A stretch of 64,000 nt of DNA from Pseudomonas sp. B21-028 (GCF_024749045.1 NZ_CP087184.1:62001-126000); one strand, 5' to 3'; counted from the stretch's first letter, positions 1-10,731 are shown. Notes: generated from the letters alone by a model not told the origin. Program-made: numbers and translations.

Positions 1-128
1 ATCTGCTGGCTGATGGCCGGTTGCGTGGTGCCCAGCTCGATCGCCGCGGCCGTAAAGCTTCGTTGCCTGGCCGCTGCTTCGAAGGCACGAAACAGATCCA
101 GAGACAGGTCACCCAAGGCGTCATACAT
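1..128 (-). CDS. LysR-family regulator, N-terminal part only (choline-sulfate regulator by position)
   Basis: The reverse strand reads from an ATG at 128 off the left edge of the window. The visible ~42 residues contain a LysR-type helix-turn-helix start (FRAFEAAARQRSFTAAA, then a TTQPAISQQ recognition segment). It is divergent from betC with ~115 bases between the two starts, the usual arrangement for a LysR protein controlling the neighbouring operon. A role as choline-sulfate regulator is inferred only from that neighbour. The ligand-binding domain lies outside the window. Confidence 0.8.
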   Translation of the reverse strand, partial: MYDALGDLSLDLFRAFEAAARQRSFTAAAIELGTTQPAISQQ

Positions 129-242
129 AAGCTGTGCTTATCCTAGTCATTATCCTGCATGGGCTTTACCCCAATAGGTTGGGGGGACATGCTCAATCGC
201 AGCAATTTCGCATAACCGTTCACTATGGAATGCCGCGATTAC

Positions 243-1757
243 ATGAAGCGCAAGAACATTCTTTTCATCATGGCCGATCAGATGGCCGCGCCAATGTTGC
301 CGATCTACGGTCCTTCGCCGATCAAGCTGCCGAATCTGTCGCGCCTGGCCGACCAGGGCGTGGTGTTCGACGCCGCGTATTGCAACAGCCCGCTGTGTGC
401 GCCGTCGCGCTTTACCCTGGTGAGCGGCCAGTTGCCCAGCAAGATCGGCGCCTATGACAACGCCGCGGATTTTCCGGCCGACGTCCCGACGTACGCCCAT
501 TACCTGCGGCGCCTCGGCTACCGCACGGCGCTCTCCGGCAAGATGCACTTCTGCGGGCCGGACCAGTTGCACGGCTATGAAGAGCGCCTGACCAGTGACA
601 TTTACCCGGCCGACTACGGCTGGGCCGTGAACTGGGATGAGCCGGACGTGCGGCCGAGCTGGTATCACAACATGTCGTCGGTGCTCCAGGCCGGGCCTTG
701 CGTGCGTACCAACCAGTTGGATTTCGATGAAGAAGTGGTGTTCAAGGCGCAGCAGTACCTGTTCGACCACATCCGTGAGGACGGCGACCAACCGTTCTGC
801 CTGACCGTGTCGATGACTCACCCACACGACCCGTACACGATTCCCAAGGCTTTCTGGGATTTGTATGACGACAACGACATCCCGTTGCCGCAGACGCCGG
901 CGCAAACCGAACTCGACCCACACTCCCAGCGCCTGTTGAAGGTCTATGATCTGTGGGACAAGCCGCTGCCTGTGGATAAGATTCGCGATGCCCGCCGAGC
1001 CTATTTCGGTGCTTGCAGCTACATCGACAGCAATGTGGGCAAGCTGCTGCAGACCCTTGAGGACACCGGTTTGATGGAGGACACGATCATTGTGTTCTCC
1101 GGCGATCATGGAGACATGCTCGGTGAAAAAGGGCTCTGGTACAAAATGCACTGGTTCGAGATGTCCGCACGGGTGCCGCTGTTGATCAGCGCTCCGGGTC
1201 AGTTCGCCAGCGGCCGGGTCAGCGCGGCGGTGTCCACCGCCGACTTGCTGCCCACCCTGGTGGAACTGGCCGGCGGCACGCTGGAGCCTGGTTTGCCGTT
1301 GGACGGCCGTTCGCTGGTGCCGCATCTGCAAGGGCAGGGCGGGCACGACGAGGTCTTCGGCGAATACATGGCTGAGGGCACCATCAGCCCGTTGATGATG
1401 ATCCGCCGCGGCCAATGGAAATTCATCTATAGCGAAGACGATCCGTGCCTGCTGTTCGATGTCCGTAACGACCCCAAGGAATTGGAAGATCTCAGCCAGT
1501 CACCGGAGCATCACGCCCTGTTCGTCGAGTTTCTCGCCGAAGCCAGGGCCAAATGGGACATCCCGACCATTCATCGACAGGTGCTCGCCAGCCAGCGACG
1601 CCGTCGTTTCGTCGCCCAGGCGCTGACCCTGGGCAAACTCAAGAGCTGGGATCACCAGCCGCTGGTGGATGCCAGTCAGCAATACATGCGCAACCACATC
1701 GACCTCGACGATCTGGAGCGCAAGGCCCGTTATCCACAACCCTGCCAAAACCAATAA
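243..1757 (+). CDS. betC: Choline-sulfatase BetC
   Basis: This 504-residue type I sulfatase is expected to hydrolyse choline-O-sulfate to choline and sulfate in the cytoplasm. No signal peptide is visible. The sulfatase signature C-A-P-S-R lies at residues 52-56, where Cys52 would mature to formylglycine. An N-terminal metal-binding MADQ segment and a downstream SGDHGDMLGEKG metal-site motif are present. I chose the ATG at 243 because MKRKNILFIMADQ matches the usual family N-terminus. An in-frame ATG at 225 would add six residues, and neither start has a clear Shine-Dalgarno site. choX follows after 19 bases, so substrate capture and hydrolysis are probably co-transcribed. Confidence 0.93.
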   Translation: MKRKNILFIMADQMAAPMLPIYGPSPIKLPNLSRLADQGVVFDAAYCNSPLCAPSRFTLVSGQLPSKIGAYDNAADFPADVPTYAHYLRRLGYRTALSGKMHFCGPDQLHGYEERLTSDIYPADYGWAVNWDEPDVRPSWYHNMSSVLQAGPCVRTNQLDFDEEVVFKAQQYLFDHIREDGDQPFCLTVSMTHPHDPYTIPKAFWDLYDDNDIPLPQTPAQTELDPHSQRLLKVYDLWDKPLPVDKIRDARRAYFGACSYIDSNVGKLLQTLEDTGLMEDTIIVFSGDHGDMLGEKGLWYKMHWFEMSARVPLLISAPGQFASGRVSAAVSTADLLPTLVELAGGTLEPGLPLDGRSLVPHLQGQGGHDEVFGEYMAEGTISPLMMIRRGQWKFIYSEDDPCLLFDVRNDPKELEDLSQSPEHHALFVEFLAEARAKWDIPTIHRQVLASQRRRRFVAQALTLGKLKSWDHQPLVDASQQYMRNHIDLDDLERKARYPQPCQNQ

Positions 1758-1776
1758 CGAACGTAAGGGGAAGCAC

Positions 1777-2697
1777 ATGCAAAAGTTATCCACAGTACTG
1801 GCCGCTGGGCTGTTGGCGTTGAGCAGTGCCTCGGCGTGGGCCGAGCAGAGCTGCGAGACGGTCAAGATGGCTGACCCGGGTTGGAGCGATATCGCGGCGA
1901 CCAATGCCATCACCGGTTTCCTGTTGGAGGGCATGGGCTACAAACCCAAGGTCGACACGCTTGCGGTGCCCATTACGTTCGGCGGTCTCAAGGAAGGCCA
2001 GGTCGATGTGTTCCTGGGCAACTGGATGCCGGCACAGCAGGGGTTCTATGACAAATTCGTGGCGAACGGGGATGTCACCCAATTGGCCAAGAACCTGGAC
2101 GGCACCGAGTTCACCCTGGCCGTCCCGGACTACGTCTGGGACGCCGGTGTGCATAACTTTAACGACCTGAACAAATTCGCCGACAAATTCGATAAGAAAA
2201 TCTACGGCATCGGTTCCGGCGCGCCGGCGAACCTCTCCCTGAAGGAAATCATCAAGACCAACGATTTCGGCATGGGCGACTGGAAACTGGTGGAGTCCAG
2301 TGAGCAGGCGATGCTGGCGGAAGTGTCCCGGGCGGTGAAGAAACAGAAGTTCGTGACCTTCCTTGGCTGGACGCCACACCCGATGAACGTGCAACTGAAA
2401 ATGCGCTACCTCAAGGGCGGCGAGAAATATTTCGGCGATACGGGCAGCGTCTATACCCTGACCCGCAAAGGTTATGCCCAGGCCTGCCCGAACGTGGGCA
2501 AGCTGTTGACCAACCTGAGCTTCACCCAGGAAATGGAAAACAGCATCATGGCCGACGTAGCGAACAAGAAGCTCAGCAATGCCGAGGCGGCCAAGGCCTG
2601 GATCAAGGCCAACCCGGCGGTGTTGGACAAGTGGCTGGATGGCGTGAAGACGGTGGATGGTCAGGAAGCGTTGGCGGCGGTGAAGGCCAAGCTCTGA
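1777..2697 (+). CDS. choX: Choline ABC transporter substrate-binding protein
   Basis: This 306-residue periplasmic binding protein belongs to the OpuAC/ChoX glycine betaine-choline family. It has a signal peptide (MQKLSTVLAAG, then cleavage near AWA-EQS), followed by CETVKMADPGWSDIAATNA, typical of ChoX. A Shine-Dalgarno-like AAGGGGAA lies before the ATG. No permease or ATPase gene follows. It must use transporter subunits encoded elsewhere, and its place after betC suggests it serves choline or choline sulfate uptake. Confidence 0.9.
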   Translation: MQKLSTVLAAGLLALSSASAWAEQSCETVKMADPGWSDIAATNAITGFLLEGMGYKPKVDTLAVPITFGGLKEGQVDVFLGNWMPAQQGFYDKFVANGDVTQLAKNLDGTEFTLAVPDYVWDAGVHNFNDLNKFADKFDKKIYGIGSGAPANLSLKEIIKTNDFGMGDWKLVESSEQAMLAEVSRAVKKQKFVTFLGWTPHPMNVQLKMRYLKGGEKYFGDTGSVYTLTRKGYAQACPNVGKLLTNLSFTQEMENSIMADVANKKLSNAEAAKAWIKANPAVLDKWLDGVKTVDGQEALAAVKAKL

Positions 2698-2705
2698 TGA
2701 CCCGC

Positions 2706-2747
2706 GTGCTCCGGATAAGCCCTCAAAAGGTGATCCGGAGCACTTTT
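2706..2747 (+). terminator. Rho-independent terminator after choX
   Basis: An 11-base perfect stem (GTGCTCCGGAT / ATCCGGAGCAC) with a ~16-base loop is followed by TTTT. It sits 9 bases after the choX stop and closes the betC-choX unit. Confidence 0.85.
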
Positions 2748-2776
2748 GTGGCGAGGGGATAAATCCCCTCGCCACA
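2747..2776. repeat. REP palindrome, GTGGCGAGGGGAT type
   Basis: A near-perfect palindrome (TGTGGCGAGGGGAT / ATCCCCTCGCCACA) lies between choX and the SulP gene. The same core recurs at 4423-4547 and, degenerate or partial, at 33608-33635 and 34571-34594, so it is a dispersed REP family rather than a local operator. Confidence 0.8.
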
Positions 2777-2833
2777 GGGAGAACGGTGCCTGGTCCTGAT
2801 ACTCTTGTCCGCAACCCCCATCTTTGAGGCCCC

Positions 2834-4402
2834 ATGGCAATCCCCACCCGCCATTCACTGTTCCCTTTCCTGAGCTGGCTGCCCCGACAGACCCGGGCCA
2901 GTGTCGGCCGTGACCTGATCGTGGGTTTGAGCGGCGCGATCCTGGCGTTGCCGCAGTCCATTGCCTACGCCCTGATCGCCGGTTTGCCGCCTGAGTACGG
3001 CTTGTACGCGGCGATTGTGCCGGTGTTGATCGCCTGTCTGTGGGGTTCGTCATGGCATTTGATCTGCGGTCCTACGGCGGCGATCTCCATTGTCCTATAC
3101 GCCAGCGTCAGTCCCTTGGCCGTGCCCGCGACCCAGGACTACATCACCTTGATCCTGCTGCTGACGGTACTGGCGGGCATTTTCCAATGGTTGTTGGGCC
3201 TGTTACGTTTCGGCGCGCTGGTGAACTTCGTCTCGCACTCGGTGGTGCTCGGCTTCACCCTGGGCGCGGCGGTGGTGATCGCACTGGGGCAGTTGCCGAA
3301 CCTGATGGGGCTCGATCTGCCGAACGAGGCCACGGCCTTGAAGGGCGTGCTGATGTTGCTCAGTCACCTCGGGGCTGTGGATAAGCCTTCGTTGCTGTTG
3401 GGCTTGGGGACGCTGGCCCTGGGGGTTCTACTCAAGCGGCTGCTGCCGCGCTGGCCGAGCCTGTTGATAACCCTGGTCATCAGCAGCCTGGTGGTCTGGT
3501 TGTGGCCGGCCATGTTCGGGCATGTGGCGCTGGTCAGCGCCTTTGCCGGGCGCCTGCCGCCGTTCACCGCGCTGCCACTGGACCTGGACCTGATCCTGCG
3601 CCTGCTCCCCGGCGCCGTGGCGGTGGGCATGCTCGGGCTGGTCACCAGTCTGTCCATTGCCCGCTCGTTGTCGGTGCGCTCCGGGCAATTGCTCGACGCC
3701 AACCAAGAGGTCAGGGCGCAGGGGCTTTCCAACATCGTGGGCGGATTTTTCTCCGGCTCCTTGTCGGCCGGTTCCTTTACCCGTTCCGGCCTCAGCTATG
3801 ACGCGGGGGCCTGTTCGCCCCTGGCCGGGGTGTTCTCGGCCTTGTGGGTGGCCTTGTTTGCGGTCGCCGGTGCGAAACTGATCTCGCACATCCCGATTCC
3901 GGCGATGGCCGGCAGCATTCTGCTGATCGCCTGGGGGCTGGTGGACCACCGTGGTATCCGGGCGCTGTACCGCGTGAGCCGGGCCGAATTCGTGGTGATG
4001 AGCCTGACCTGCCTGGCCACGTTGCTGCTGGAGCTGCAAACCGCCATCTACGCCGGTGTGCTGGCGTCGCTGTTTTTCTACCTCAAGCGCACATCACAGC
4101 CGCGGGTGCAGCATTCCCACGAAGGCGAGGCGGATGTCCTGCGGGTCGGTGGTTCGATCTTCTTCGGTGCCAGTCATTATCTGCAGGTGCGCCTGCAACG
4201 CCTGCAAGGGCAACGGGTGGTGATCGATGCCCAGCAGATCAACTTCATCGACTATTCCGGGGTGGAAATGCTCCACCAGGAAGCCCGCCGCCTGGGTGCC
4301 CAGGGGCGCAGCCTGACCTTGCGCAGGGCCAGGCCCCATGTGGTGGAGGAGTTGAAGAAGCTTGAAGGGCCGGAGAGATGCCCGATTCACTTTGAGGATT
4401 GA
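2834..4402 (+). CDS. SulP-family anion transporter with STAS domain
   Basis: This 522-residue inner-membrane protein of the SLC26/SulP family has about a dozen hydrophobic segments (residues ~30-410). The SulP signature is near the N-terminus (GLSGAILALPQSIAYALIAG). A cytoplasmic STAS domain occupies the C-terminus (~440-520, VVIDAQQINFIDYSGVEML). Sulfate is a plausible substrate because BetC next door releases sulfate, but bicarbonate or other anions are possible and sequence alone does not decide. A second, distinct SulP gene lies at 45159-46688. Confidence 0.9.
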   Translation: MAIPTRHSLFPFLSWLPRQTRASVGRDLIVGLSGAILALPQSIAYALIAGLPPEYGLYAAIVPVLIACLWGSSWHLICGPTAAISIVLYASVSPLAVPATQDYITLILLLTVLAGIFQWLLGLLRFGALVNFVSHSVVLGFTLGAAVVIALGQLPNLMGLDLPNEATALKGVLMLLSHLGAVDKPSLLLGLGTLALGVLLKRLLPRWPSLLITLVISSLVVWLWPAMFGHVALVSAFAGRLPPFTALPLDLDLILRLLPGAVAVGMLGLVTSLSIARSLSVRSGQLLDANQEVRAQGLSNIVGGFFSGSLSAGSFTRSGLSYDAGACSPLAGVFSALWVALFAVAGAKLISHIPIPAMAGSILLIAWGLVDHRGIRALYRVSRAEFVVMSLTCLATLLLELQTAIYAGVLASLFFYLKRTSQPRVQHSHEGEADVLRVGGSIFFGASHYLQVRLQRLQGQRVVIDAQQINFIDYSGVEMLHQEARRLGAQGRSLTLRRARPHVVEELKKLEGPERCPIHFED

Positions 4403-4422
4403 AGAGCAGCACAGAGCTCCTC

Positions 4423-4547
4423 TGTGGCGAGGGGATTTAGCCAGACGTCGCACCGCCCCGCTGGACTGCGCAGCAGTCCCAAAAAAGAGGGGGCCGCTGC
4501 GCAGCCCAGCGGGGCGGTGCGACGTCTCGCTAAATCCCCTCGCCACA
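4423..4547. repeat. REPIN-like long inverted repeat (two convergent REPs)
   Basis: The arms TGTGGCGAGGGGATTTAGC and its complement enclose a second inverted pair (GACGTCGCACCGCCCCGCTGG and its complement) around a short loop with AAAAAAGAGGG. It lies between the convergent ends of the SulP gene and aroE, and could form a very stable cruciform or RNA hairpin that also acts as a bidirectional terminator. Confidence 0.85.
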
Positions 4548-4564
4548 GTCCAGTTCAAACAGGG

Positions 4565-5386
4565 TCAGAGCGCCAGTTGGCGACGCAACTCGGCCAGTAC
4601 CGGCGCGGTGTCCGGGCGCACGCCGCGCCACAGGTAGAACGCTTCGCCCGCCTGTTCCGCCAGCATGCCCAGGCCGTCCATCGCCACCGCGGCGCCCTGT
4701 TCGCGGGCCCAGCGGCAGAACGAAGTCGGCTCCTTGCCGTACATCATGTCGTAACAAACGGTCTTGCCGGGCTCGATCAGGCTGCCAGCAATTGGCGGTA
4801 CGTCCCCTGACAGGCTCGCGGACGTGGCGTTGATGATCAGATCCACGGGCTCGCGCAGCCAATCGAAACCGCTGGCCGAGACCGGGCCCAGGTCGGCGAA
4901 CAACTCGGCCAGCAACTCGGCTTTTTCCACCGTGCGGTTGGCGATGATCACCGAGGCCGGTGCCTCGGCCAGCAACGGCTCCAGGGCGCCGCGCACCGCG
5001 CCTCCGGCCCCCAGCACCAGAATGCGTTTGCCCTTGAGGCTGAAGCCGGCATTGACGGTCAGGTCCCGCACCAGCCCGGCACCGTCGGTGTTGTCGCCCA
5101 ACAGATGGCCATCGGCCAACTTGCTCAAGGTATTGACTGCCCCGGCCCGCTGCGCCCGTTCGGTCAGGCTGTCAGCCAGTCGGAAAGCGTCTTCCTTGAA
5201 CGGCACGGTGACATTCGCCCCACGTCCCTCGCGGAAAAAATCCCGCGCGCAACCGGCGAAATCATCCAGCGGGGCCAAAAGGGTGCTGTAGTCCAGTGTC
5301 TGCCCGGTCTGTTCGGCAAACAGGCGATGGATCAACGGCGACTTACTGTGGCCGATGGGGTTACCCATTACAACGTAGCGGTCCAT
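4565..5386 (-). CDS. aroE: Shikimate dehydrogenase (NADP+)
   Basis: This enzyme reduces 3-dehydroshikimate to shikimate in chorismate biosynthesis. The 273-residue protein begins [17 protein letters not shown], the substrate-binding N-terminal motif. It carries NVTVPFKE (catalytic Lys region), an NTDGAG motif and the Rossmann GAGGAVRG loop for NADPH, then [10 protein letters not shown] chose the ATG at 5386 because it aligns with the usual family start. An in-frame ATG at 5392 would add two residues. The start lies ~10 bases after the hemF stop, so the two genes form one transcription unit. Confidence 0.97.
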   Translation of the reverse strand: MDRYVVMGNPIGHSKSPLIHRLFAEQTGQTLDYSTLLAPLDDFAGCARDFFREGRGANVTVPFKEDAFRLADSLTERAQRAGAVNTLSKLADGHLLGDNTDGAGLVRDLTVNAGFSLKGKRILVLGAGGAVRGALEPLLAEAPASVIIANRTVEKAELLAELFADLGPVSASGFDWLREPVDLIINATSASLSGDVPPIAGSLIEPGKTVCYDMMYGKEPTSFCRWAREQGAAVAMDGLGMLAEQAGEAFYLWRGVRPDTAPVLAELRRQLAL

Positions 5387-5396
5387 GGTCATAGGG

Positions 5397-6335
<939 letters not shown>

Positions 6336-6475
6336 CTACGCGGCGTACAGCGGGCCGGTGGCCAATGGGCGCACAGGATACCACCGCACTTGCCCACGCC
6401 ACAGTTGACGAAGGTCAAGCTTAGGAGTCCGATGGGAGGCTTGGTGAAAAGTCCTGCGACAAGGAGAGAGTGAAG

Positions 6476-7453
6476 ATGGCCAAACGTATCCAGTTCAGTT
6501 CCCACGGCGGCCCCGAAGTGCTTGAGTACGTGGATTATCAACCTGCCGAACCGGGCCCTCAGCAGGTGCGCGTGAGCAACCGGGCCATCGGCCTGAATTT
6601 CATCGACACCTATTACCGCAGTGGCCTTTACCCACCGCCGGCCCTGCCTTCGGGCCTGGGCGCCGAAGGGGCGGGTGTGGTCGAGGCGGTTGGCTCGGGC
6701 GTCACCCGGTTCAAGGTGGGCGATCGGGTGGCCTATGGCAGCGGTCCGCTGGGCGCCTATAGCGACGCGCATGTGTTGCCCGAGGCCAACCTGGTGCACC
6801 TGCCTGAGTCCATCAGTTTCGAGCAGGCTGCCGGCGTCATGCTCAAGGGCCTGACGGTGCAATACCTGCTGCGCCAGACCTATGAGCTCAAGGGTGGCGA
6901 AACCATTCTGTTCCATGCCGCTGCCGGTGGCGTGGGTTCCCTGGCCTGCCAATGGGCCAAGGCCTTGGGCGTGAAGCTGATCGGTACGGTGAGCTCTGCG
7001 GAAAAAGCGGCCATCGCCAAAGCCCATGGCGCTTGGGAAACCATCGATTACAGCAAGGAAAACGTCGCACAGCGGGTGCTGGAGTTGACGGACGGTAAAA
7101 AAGTACCGGTGGTGTACGACGGGGTCGGCAAGGACACCTGGTTGACCTCGCTCGATTGCGTCGCGCCCCGTGGCCTGCTGGTGAGCTTCGGCAATGCCTC
7201 GGGTGCGGTGGACGGGGTGAACCTGGGAATTCTGTCAGCGAAAGGCTCGCTGTACGTGACCCGCCCGACCCTGGCGACTTACGCCAACAACGCCGAAAAC
7301 CTGCAACGCATGGCCGATGAACTGTTCGGCATGATCAGCAGCGGCAAGCTCACGGTGGACATCAATCAGCGTTATCCATTGGCGGAAGCGGCCAAGGCCC
7401 AGGCCGAATTGTCGGCGCGGCGCACAACGGGGTCGACCATTCTGCTGCCTTGA
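6476..7453 (+). CDS. qor: NADPH:quinone oxidoreductase (zeta-crystallin-like)
   Basis: This 325-residue zinc-independent medium-chain dehydrogenase/reductase has a GroES-like N-terminal domain (GLNFIDTYYRSGLY) and a Rossmann domain with AAAGGVGSLACQWAKALG at ~145-165. It lacks the structural zinc cysteines of alcohol dehydrogenases, as expected for Qor. The ATG at 6476 follows AAGGAGAGAG at good spacing, and a GTG six bases earlier is less likely. It is divergent from hemF across ~165 bases. Confidence 0.93.
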   Translation: MAKRIQFSSHGGPEVLEYVDYQPAEPGPQQVRVSNRAIGLNFIDTYYRSGLYPPPALPSGLGAEGAGVVEAVGSGVTRFKVGDRVAYGSGPLGAYSDAHVLPEANLVHLPESISFEQAAGVMLKGLTVQYLLRQTYELKGGETILFHAAAGGVGSLACQWAKALGVKLIGTVSSAEKAAIAKAHGAWETIDYSKENVAQRVLELTDGKKVPVVYDGVGKDTWLTSLDCVAPRGLLVSFGNASGAVDGVNLGILSAKGSLYVTRPTLATYANNAENLQRMADELFGMISSGKLTVDINQRYPLAEAAKAQAELSARRTTGSTILLP

Positions 7454-7493
7454 AATGGTGGTGTGCATAAGTTCTGTGGCAACACAAAACCTC

Positions 7494-7582
7494 TGTGGGA
7501 GCGGGCTTGCTCGCGAAAGCGGTGGGTCAGCAACATCGATATTGGCTGACCCGACGCATTCGCGAGCAAGCCCGCTCCCACA
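7494..7582. repeat. REPIN, GTGGGAGCGGGCTTGCTCGC type
   Basis: Two inverted REP arms (TGTGGGAGCGGGCTTGCTCG and its complement) sit around a ~40-base spacer containing GGGTCAGC / GCTGACCC. This is the first of two adjacent copies in the qor-tsaC gap. Confidence 0.9.
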
Positions 7583-7622
7583 TCTGAACTGTGGTGTGCA
7601 TAGGGTCTGTGGCAACACAAAC

Positions 7623-7715
7623 CCTGTGGGAGCGAGCCTGCTCGCGATGGCGGTGTATCAGACAACACCCGTTCGTCTGACCCGACGCTATCGCGAGCAG
7701 GCTCGCTCCCACAGG
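7623..7715. repeat. REPIN, second tandem copy
   Basis: Arms CTGTGGGAGCGAGCCTGCTC and complement surround a ~40-base spacer. The ~32 bases just left of this copy (GGTGTGCATA..TCTGTGGCAACACAAA, ~7592-7623) closely repeat those left of the first copy (~7460-7493), so unit plus flank look duplicated in tandem. Confidence 0.9.
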
Positions 7716-7749
7716 GGATAGGTATTGAATCCGGAGGCTGCGACCGGGC

Positions 7750-8307
7750 TCAGTCCGGTCGAACTACTTTTCCGGTGGCCAGGTCGCGAATCACGCTGGG
7801 GTTCTTGCGCCCACCCAGGTTGCCGCCGAGCACCAGGTCGATCTGCCCGCGAAAATACTGCTCGACGCGAATCCGCGTGCGCGCTGCCGGGCGGCCCTGG
7901 GGGTTGGCCGAGGTGGACACCAGTGGCCCGACCAGCGAACACAAGTCGCGCACGGTGGGGTGATCGCTGACCCGCAGCGCCACCGTGTCGTGCACCCCGG
8001 TGATCCATTCCGGCAGCAGGTTCTGGTGCGGTACCAGCCAGGTGTTGGGCCCCGGCCAGGTGCTGGCCATGCGATCCATCCAGATGTCGGGGAAATCTTC
8101 GAACAGGAAGTCGAACTGGTGAATGTTGTCCGCCACCAGGATCAACCCCTTGTCGGGCAACCGCGATTTGATCGCCAGCAGGCGCTCCACCGCCTCCTCG
8201 TTCCATGGATCGCAACCCAGGCCCCAGACCGCTTCGGTTGGGTAGGCAATCACCGCCCCGGCGCGAATTTCTCGCGCGGCTTGTTGCACACGCCAACTGT
8301 TGACCAT
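7750..8307 (-). CDS. tsaC: Threonylcarbamoyl-AMP synthase
   Basis: TsaC makes threonylcarbamoyl-AMP from threonine, bicarbonate and ATP, the first step of t6A37 tRNA modification. The 185-residue YrdC-fold protein begins [17 protein letters not shown] and contains [14 protein letters not shown], the nucleotide-binding [23 protein letters not shown] and [14 protein letters not shown]. It is the short form without the Sua5 C-terminal domain. The start at 8307 matches the family N-terminus. A start at 8328 would add seven residues. dprA lies upstream on the same strand. Confidence 0.95.
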   Translation of the reverse strand: MVNSWRVQQAAREIRAGAVIAYPTEAVWGLGCDPWNEEAVERLLAIKSRLPDKGLILVADNIHQFDFLFEDFPDIWMDRMASTWPGPNTWLVPHQNLLPEWITGVHDTVALRVSDHPTVRDLCSLVGPLVSTSANPQGRPAARTRIRVEQYFRGQIDLVLGGNLGGRKNPSVIRDLATGKVVRPD

Positions 8308-8368
8308 GAAAGATTCTCCGCAACACAAGATAAGGCTGTGCGCAGTTTACCGATCTTCCCCATAAAAC

Positions 8369-9469
8369 CTAGCGCGTGCGCGCAAACCAGCGGCCGTTGT
8401 CACACGTGGCGCGCCCCTCCATTTCCAGTTCGGTCAGCGCCGCCAGCACTTTGGGCAATCCCCAGCCACTGGCCTCGGCCAACGCCTCGCTGGTGAGCGG
8501 CGCGGCATGGAGCAGGCGCAACAGCGGATGGGTGACAGGCGTCGGCTCCGGGGCCAACGGCAGTCGCTGCCAACCACGCAAGGCTTCGAGGATATGCTCG
8601 ACGGTTTCCACCAGGGCCGCACCGTCGCGGATCAATTGATGACAACCCCGGGCACCGGGGTGATGGATCGATCCCGGAATGGCGTATACCTCGCGCCCCT
8701 GTTCCGCCGCCAGGCGCGCCGTGATCAGCGAGCCGCTGGCGACACTGGCTTCAACCACCAGGACGCCAAGGGACAAGCCGCTGATGATCCGGTTGCGGCG
8801 CGGAAAGTTGCTGGCGTGGGGCGGCGCGTCCAACGGAAACTCCGAGAGCACCGCGCTGCCCTGAGCAATCATGGCGTCCGCCAAGCGCCGATTGCGCTGT
8901 GGATAAAAATTTTCCAGGCCGGTGCCCAGCACCCCGATGGTTAGCCCGCCGACATCCAGCGCCGCTTGATGAGCCGCCGCGTCGATGCCCAGGGCCAGGC
9001 CGCTGGTGATGACAAAACCGGCGCTGGCCAGACAGCGGGAAAACGCCGCGGCCGTGTCCATTCCCGGACGCGAGGCGCGGCGACTGCCCACCATCGCCAA
9101 CTGCGGTTTTTCCAGGATGGTAGGGTCACCAGCGGCGAATAATAGCGGTGGCGGGTCGCTGATCTGCGCCAGCAGCGCCGGGTAGTCTGGCTGGTCCCAC
9201 ATCAGCAAATGCTGGCCCGAACCCTCCAGCCAGGCCAATGCGTGGGCGGCGCCGTCGCGCACATCCGGGTTGCGCCGGGCTTCGACGCTCGCCGCGGGCA
9301 ACCCCAGTGCCCGCCATGCGCTGGCCGGCGCGCTGATGGCTTTTGAGGCCGAGCCGAAGGCTTCCATCAGGGTCATGAAACGTTTGGGTCCCAGCTCCGG
9401 CAAGCGGTGCAGGCGCAGGCGGGCCTCCAGTTCCGCGGGGGAAACCGAAGGGCGTTCAAGCAATGTCAT
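8369..9469 (-). CDS. dprA: DNA-processing protein DprA/Smf
   Basis: This protein loads RecA onto incoming single-stranded DNA during transformation. The 366-residue protein has an N-terminal helix-hairpin region (~1-75) and the DprA Rossmann-like core (~85-300: MVGSRRASRPGMDTA, SGLALGIDAAAHQAAL, GVLGTGLENFYPQRNRRL, FPRRNRIISGLS, EVYAIPGS). A C-terminal winged-helix DML1-like domain occupies ~305-366. The gene order LysM protein - dprA - tsaC on one strand is the common pseudomonad arrangement. Confidence 0.96.
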   Translation of the reverse strand: MTLLERPSVSPAELEARLRLHRLPELGPKRFMTLMEAFGSASKAISAPASAWRALGLPAASVEARRNPDVRDGAAHALAWLEGSGQHLLMWDQPDYPALLAQISDPPPLLFAAGDPTILEKPQLAMVGSRRASRPGMDTAAAFSRCLASAGFVITSGLALGIDAAAHQAALDVGGLTIGVLGTGLENFYPQRNRRLADAMIAQGSAVLSEFPLDAPPHASNFPRRNRIISGLSLGVLVVEASVASGSLITARLAAEQGREVYAIPGSIHHPGARGCHQLIRDGAALVETVEHILEALRGWQRLPLAPEPTPVTHPLLRLLHAAPLTSEALAEASGWGLPKVLAALTELEMEGRATCDNGRWFARTR

Positions 9470-9550
9470 GTGATCAATCCTTGATCGTCATATGTCCCGT
9501 TCGAACGGGAACAAGCTGTGGATAACTCTGTTGGTAAGTTGTGAGACCCG

Positions 9551-10576
9551 TTATGGATTGCGCACCTTGTCGAGCACCGCCAACGAGCGCGAGGCGTATA
9601 GCACCAGGCCGTAGCTGAGCTTGTCGTAGGTACGGAACACCATCAGCAGGCCGGCCCGTTCGTCGGGGATCTTCACCGGTTCGCCGGTGACGCGGTCGCG
9701 CACGGTTTCACCGGTTTTCATCACCGCCAGCACGTTGCCCTCGGCCAGCCCGTCGCGGCGACCCTTGTTCAGGGTGACCACATCCAGCGCGCCGATCTGG
9801 GTCACGCCCCGTGGCACGTCGAGGATCAGCCCGTTGATGTCCGTTTTCGGCGCGCCGGGCATGAACGTCGAGTTGATCGAGCGTTCTTCGCCGCTGAACA
9901 GCCGGTCGCCGAGACGTACTTCCTGGGTGGTGCGTTGCAGGGTGAGGGTGGTGACGTCGCCCTCGGCGGTCACGACCTCGGCGCTGCCGATGTCATCGGC
10001 GTTGATGCCCAGTAGCTCCTTGGTCTGCGGATCGGTGTAGACCTTGCCTTGTCGGAAGATGCCGTAGGCCGACTGGTCTGTGGCGAATGCCCCGCGGGCG
10101 AAGATCTGGTCCCCGGCACCGCTGAGCACCCGTTCGGCATTGCCGGCGACGACGTAGGGCGCCTTGTTGAAATCCTCGGTCGTGTCGACGATGCGGTTGC
10201 TCAGCAGGAAGCTGTTGATGGCTTGCAGCGGGATGCTCGGGATGGCCTCGGCCACCGGCGAGCTGCGGATACGCGGCGACAGTTTGATGGTGCCCCGGGA
10301 GGCGCCACGGTTGAGGGTCAGCCGCGGCTGGCCATTGACGTAGACCAGTGACAGGGTATCACCAGGGTAAATCAGGTTCGGATTCTCGATCTGCGGGTTG
10401 GCCTGCCAGAGTTCGGGCCATTTCCACGGCTCGCGCAGGTATTTGCCGGAAATGTCCCACAGTGTGTCGCCAGCGACCACGGTGTATTGCTGCGGGAATC
10501 CTTCCCGAAGTTGCACTTGCCCGTGCGCGATACCGGCCGAGGCCAGGAGCAGCAGGGCGAGTAGTGATTTCCTCAT
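9551..10576 (-). CDS. LysM-domain envelope protein
   Basis: The 341-residue exported protein has a signal peptide ([19 protein letters not shown]) and a LysM peptidoglycan-binding domain at ~33-80 ([27 protein letters not shown]). A ~250-residue region without a motif I can name follows. It is encoded head-to-head with def, upstream of dprA. This family is conserved at this locus, and a cell-wall-binding role is likely, but enzymatic activity is not evident. Confidence 0.88.
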   Translation of the reverse strand: MRKSLLALLLLASAGIAHGQVQLREGFPQQYTVVAGDTLWDISGKYLREPWKWPELWQANPQIENPNLIYPGDTLSLVYVNGQPRLTLNRGASRGTIKLSPRIRSSPVAEAIPSIPLQAINSFLLSNRIVDTTEDFNKAPYVVAGNAERVLSGAGDQIFARGAFATDQSAYGIFRQGKVYTDPQTKELLGINADDIGSAEVVTAEGDVTTLTLQRTTQEVRLGDRLFSGEERSINSTFMPGAPKTDINGLILDVPRGVTQIGALDVVTLNKGRRDGLAEGNVLAVMKTGETVRDRVTGEPVKIPDERAGLLMVFRTYDKLSYGLVLYASRSLAVLDKVRNP

Positions 10577-10731
10577 GCGGTGAATCCCTTTATCATGTGC
10601 GTTCGCGTAAAACGCCAGAGCCCCAGTGGCTCGCTCCGTATCGAGAGCAACGTTTTACAACGGTAGCCTGCATCCCAAGACACGCCAGGCCAGCCACCCG
10701 ACTTTACCTCACACGTGCATTTATCAAGCTT

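Noticed and set aside
150..1415. 421-codon open frame antisense to betC
   Set aside because: It mirrors the high-GC codon pattern of betC and has no domain; a shadow frame.
7494..7715. Spaced repeats resembling a CRISPR array
   Set aside because: Only two units, repeats are inverted pairs with REP sequence, no cas genes; they are REPINs.
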